Of a stretch of DNA of 64,000 nt, positions 62,873 to 64,000 are shown piece by piece. A program made the translations under genes and the position numbers. The DNA is from Ignavibacteriales bacterium (GTDB lineage: Bacteria > Bacteroidota > Ignavibacteria > Ignavibacteriales > Ignavibacteriaceae), in assembly GCA_016700155.1 (NCBI GenBank), contig CP065001.1, positions 1,426,001-1,490,000 on the forward strand, read 5' to 3'. The notes beneath the pieces are model-generated. The model was given only the letters and a program-made list of their open reading frames with translations, made no database searches and was not told where the DNA came from. The first letter of the stretch is position 1. The number at the start of each line of letters is the position of its first letter.

Positions 62873-64000
62873 ATGTCAAACGCTTATTTCAAAGTACCCC
62901 AGCCGATTAATGAACAAGTAAAATCTTATAAACCAGGTTCGCCGGAAAGGGAAGAATTAAAAAAGAAATTAGTTGAATTAAAATCCAAACAAATAGAAGT
63001 ACCGCTTATTATCGGCGGCGAAGAAGTTAGAACAGGCAACACCGAAAAAATGGTTATCCCTCATAATCATAGTCACGTTCTTGGTGTTTATCATAAAGCA
63101 GGGAAGAAAGAAGTTGATATGGCAGTCGAAGCCGCGCTTGAAGCCCGCAAAACCTGGTCAGAAATGCCGTGGGAACATCGGGTATCAATATTCTTAAAAA
63201 TTGCTGAACTCTTAGCCGGACCCTGGCGCGCAACAATCAATGCTGCAACAATGCTTGGTCAATCTAAAACTGTTTACCAGGCAGAGATTGATTCTGCCGC
63301 AGAACTAATAGACTTCTACCGCTTCAACAGTTTTTATATGGCTCAGCTTATGCAAGATCAGCCATACTCAGGCAGCGGAATGTGGAACCGTTTGGAATAC
63401 CGTCCGCTTGAAGGATTTATTTTCTCAGTAACACCATTCAACTTTACGTCAATAGCCGGTAACCTTCCTACAGCACCGGCAATTGTAGGAAATGTTAGTT
63501 TGTGGAAGCCCGCATCAAGTGCAGTTTATTCCGCTTACTGGCTGATGAAATTATTTGAAGAAGCAGGATTACCAAAAGGAGTTATTAACTTTGTTCCCGG
63601 TTCAGGCGGACAGGTTGGAACACCGGCATTCACAAATACGAATCTTGCCGGAGTTCATTTTACTGGTTCGACAGAAGTTTTTCAAAATATGTGGAAGACA
63701 ATTTCAGATAACTTAAAGAATATGAAATACTATCCCCGTATTGTTGGAGAAACAGGTGGTAAGGATTTTATATTCGTTCATAACTCAGCAGATGTTGATG
63801 CACTTGTAGTTGCAGCACTTCGCGGCGCATTTGAATACCAGGGACAAAAATGTTCAGCAGCGTCAAGAATGTATGTACCCAAATCACTTTGGAAAGAATT
63901 CAAAGAAAAATATGTCGCTGAGATCAACAAAATAAAAATGGGTGATATAGAAGACTTTACAAACTTTATGGGTGCTGTAATTGACAAAGGTGCTTTCAAA
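62873..64000 (+). CDS. pruA: L-glutamate gamma-semialdehyde (P5C) dehydrogenase, C-terminal part beyond window
   Basis: The frame is open from ATG 62873 (AAGG at 62862-62865) to the window edge, 376 residues of an expected 540 or so. It matches group-4 type P5CDH: PLIIGGEEVRTGN, SVTPFNFTSIAGNLPTAPAIVGN, FTGSTEVF, catalytic Glu 293 (GETGGKD) and nucleophile Cys 327 (YQGQKCSAAS). It oxidises glutamate semialdehyde to glutamate with NAD, the second step of proline use. It is divergent from the acyl-CoA synthetase gene; no PutA-type proline dehydrogenase domain is seen at its N-terminus. Confidence 0.93.
   Translation, partial: MSNAYFKVPQPINEQVKSYKPGSPEREELKKKLVELKSKQIEVPLIIGGEEVRTGNTEKMVIPHNHSHVLGVYHKAGKKEVDMAVEAALEARKTWSEMPWEHRVSIFLKIAELLAGPWRATINAATMLGQSKTVYQAEIDSAAELIDFYRFNSFYMAQLMQDQPYSGSGMWNRLEYRPLEGFIFSVTPFNFTSIAGNLPTAPAIVGNVSLWKPASSAVYSAYWLMKLFEEAGLPKGVINFVPGSGGQVGTPAFTNTNLAGVHFTGSTEVFQNMWKTISDNLKNMKYYPRIVGETGGKDFIFVHNSADVDALVVAALRGAFEYQGQKCSAASRMYVPKSLWKEFKEKYVAEINKIKMGDIEDFTNFMGAVIDKGAFK

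Noticed and set aside
1..64000. CRISPR arrays, tRNA, rRNA, insertion sequences, prophage or defence islands
   Set aside because: I read for repeat-spacer patterns, cloverleaf-like sequences, transposase motifs and phage genes and saw none.

Overview
This window is low-GC DNA (roughly 37% by eye) from a Gram-negative bacterium of the Bacteroidota/Ignavibacteriota side of the tree, most likely an ignavibacterium. The lineage call is an inference. It rests on many secreted proteins ending in type IX secretion (T9SS) sorting domains with a YPNPFNP-type motif, a complete bat aerotolerance operon, KdsB and LptD (a KDO/LPS outer membrane), DUF4292-type lipoprotein genes, and frequent TTG starts. I see no rRNA, tRNA, CRISPR array, insertion sequence or prophage.

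Layout. 1-1662 (minus): the start of an outer-membrane-like protein cut by the window edge, a small membrane-anchored protein and an ATP-grasp enzyme. 1777-5620: an envelope operon of TPR lipoprotein, DUF4292 lipoprotein and EnvC-like degenerate LytM protein. 5636-11924: a glycan cluster of Wzx-type flippase, UDP-galactopyranose mutase and GT2, GT9, GT4 and WecG/TagA-type transferases. 12031-19547: a very large C25 (gingipain/PorU-like) protease, a translationally coupled sorting-domain-only protein and a predicted beta-barrel. 19623-22108 (minus): a HAD phosphatase and a phosphoesterase/beta-propeller fusion. 22200-23375: a PUA-type rRNA methyltransferase. 23489-31678: MoxR, DUF58, a BatD-like protein and BatA-BatE. 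31806-32132: a small Cys-Cys secreted protein. 32200-40167: membrane, LPS and housekeeping genes (M48 protease, PlsC, GatC, KdsB, a PLP enzyme, ROK kinase, LptD, NYN nuclease). 40341-50398: an array of five T9SS cargo genes, preceded by what looks like a decayed sorting-domain remnant and separated by strong terminators, two of which share one stem sequence. 50399-59850 (minus): lon, free-Met-sulfoxide reductase, dnaX, cmk, rpsA, mtaB and a DUF5683-like gene. 60038-64000: inositol monophosphatase, long-chain acyl-CoA synthetase and the start of P5C dehydrogenase.

How the genes work together. Much of the window concerns the cell envelope: LPS core and transport (KdsB, GT9, LptD), galactofuranose-containing glycan, lipid synthesis (PlsC), septal or peptidoglycan control (EnvC-like) and T9SS export. 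The cargo proteins carry different passenger folds (BNR propeller, beta-helix, FG-GAP propeller, M14 carboxypeptidase, anchor-V-like domain), but most share one C-terminal linker plus sorting module.

The observations most worth checking are a ten-A slippery run in dnaX placed where a shift in either direction would end translation just after the clamp-loader core; the coupled C25 protease / sorting-domain-only protein / barrel unit; a relict sorting domain upstream of the cargo array; and several enzyme folds that have lost catalytic residues (EnvC-like, phosphoesterase-propeller). I did not find a clearly new defence or mobile system.
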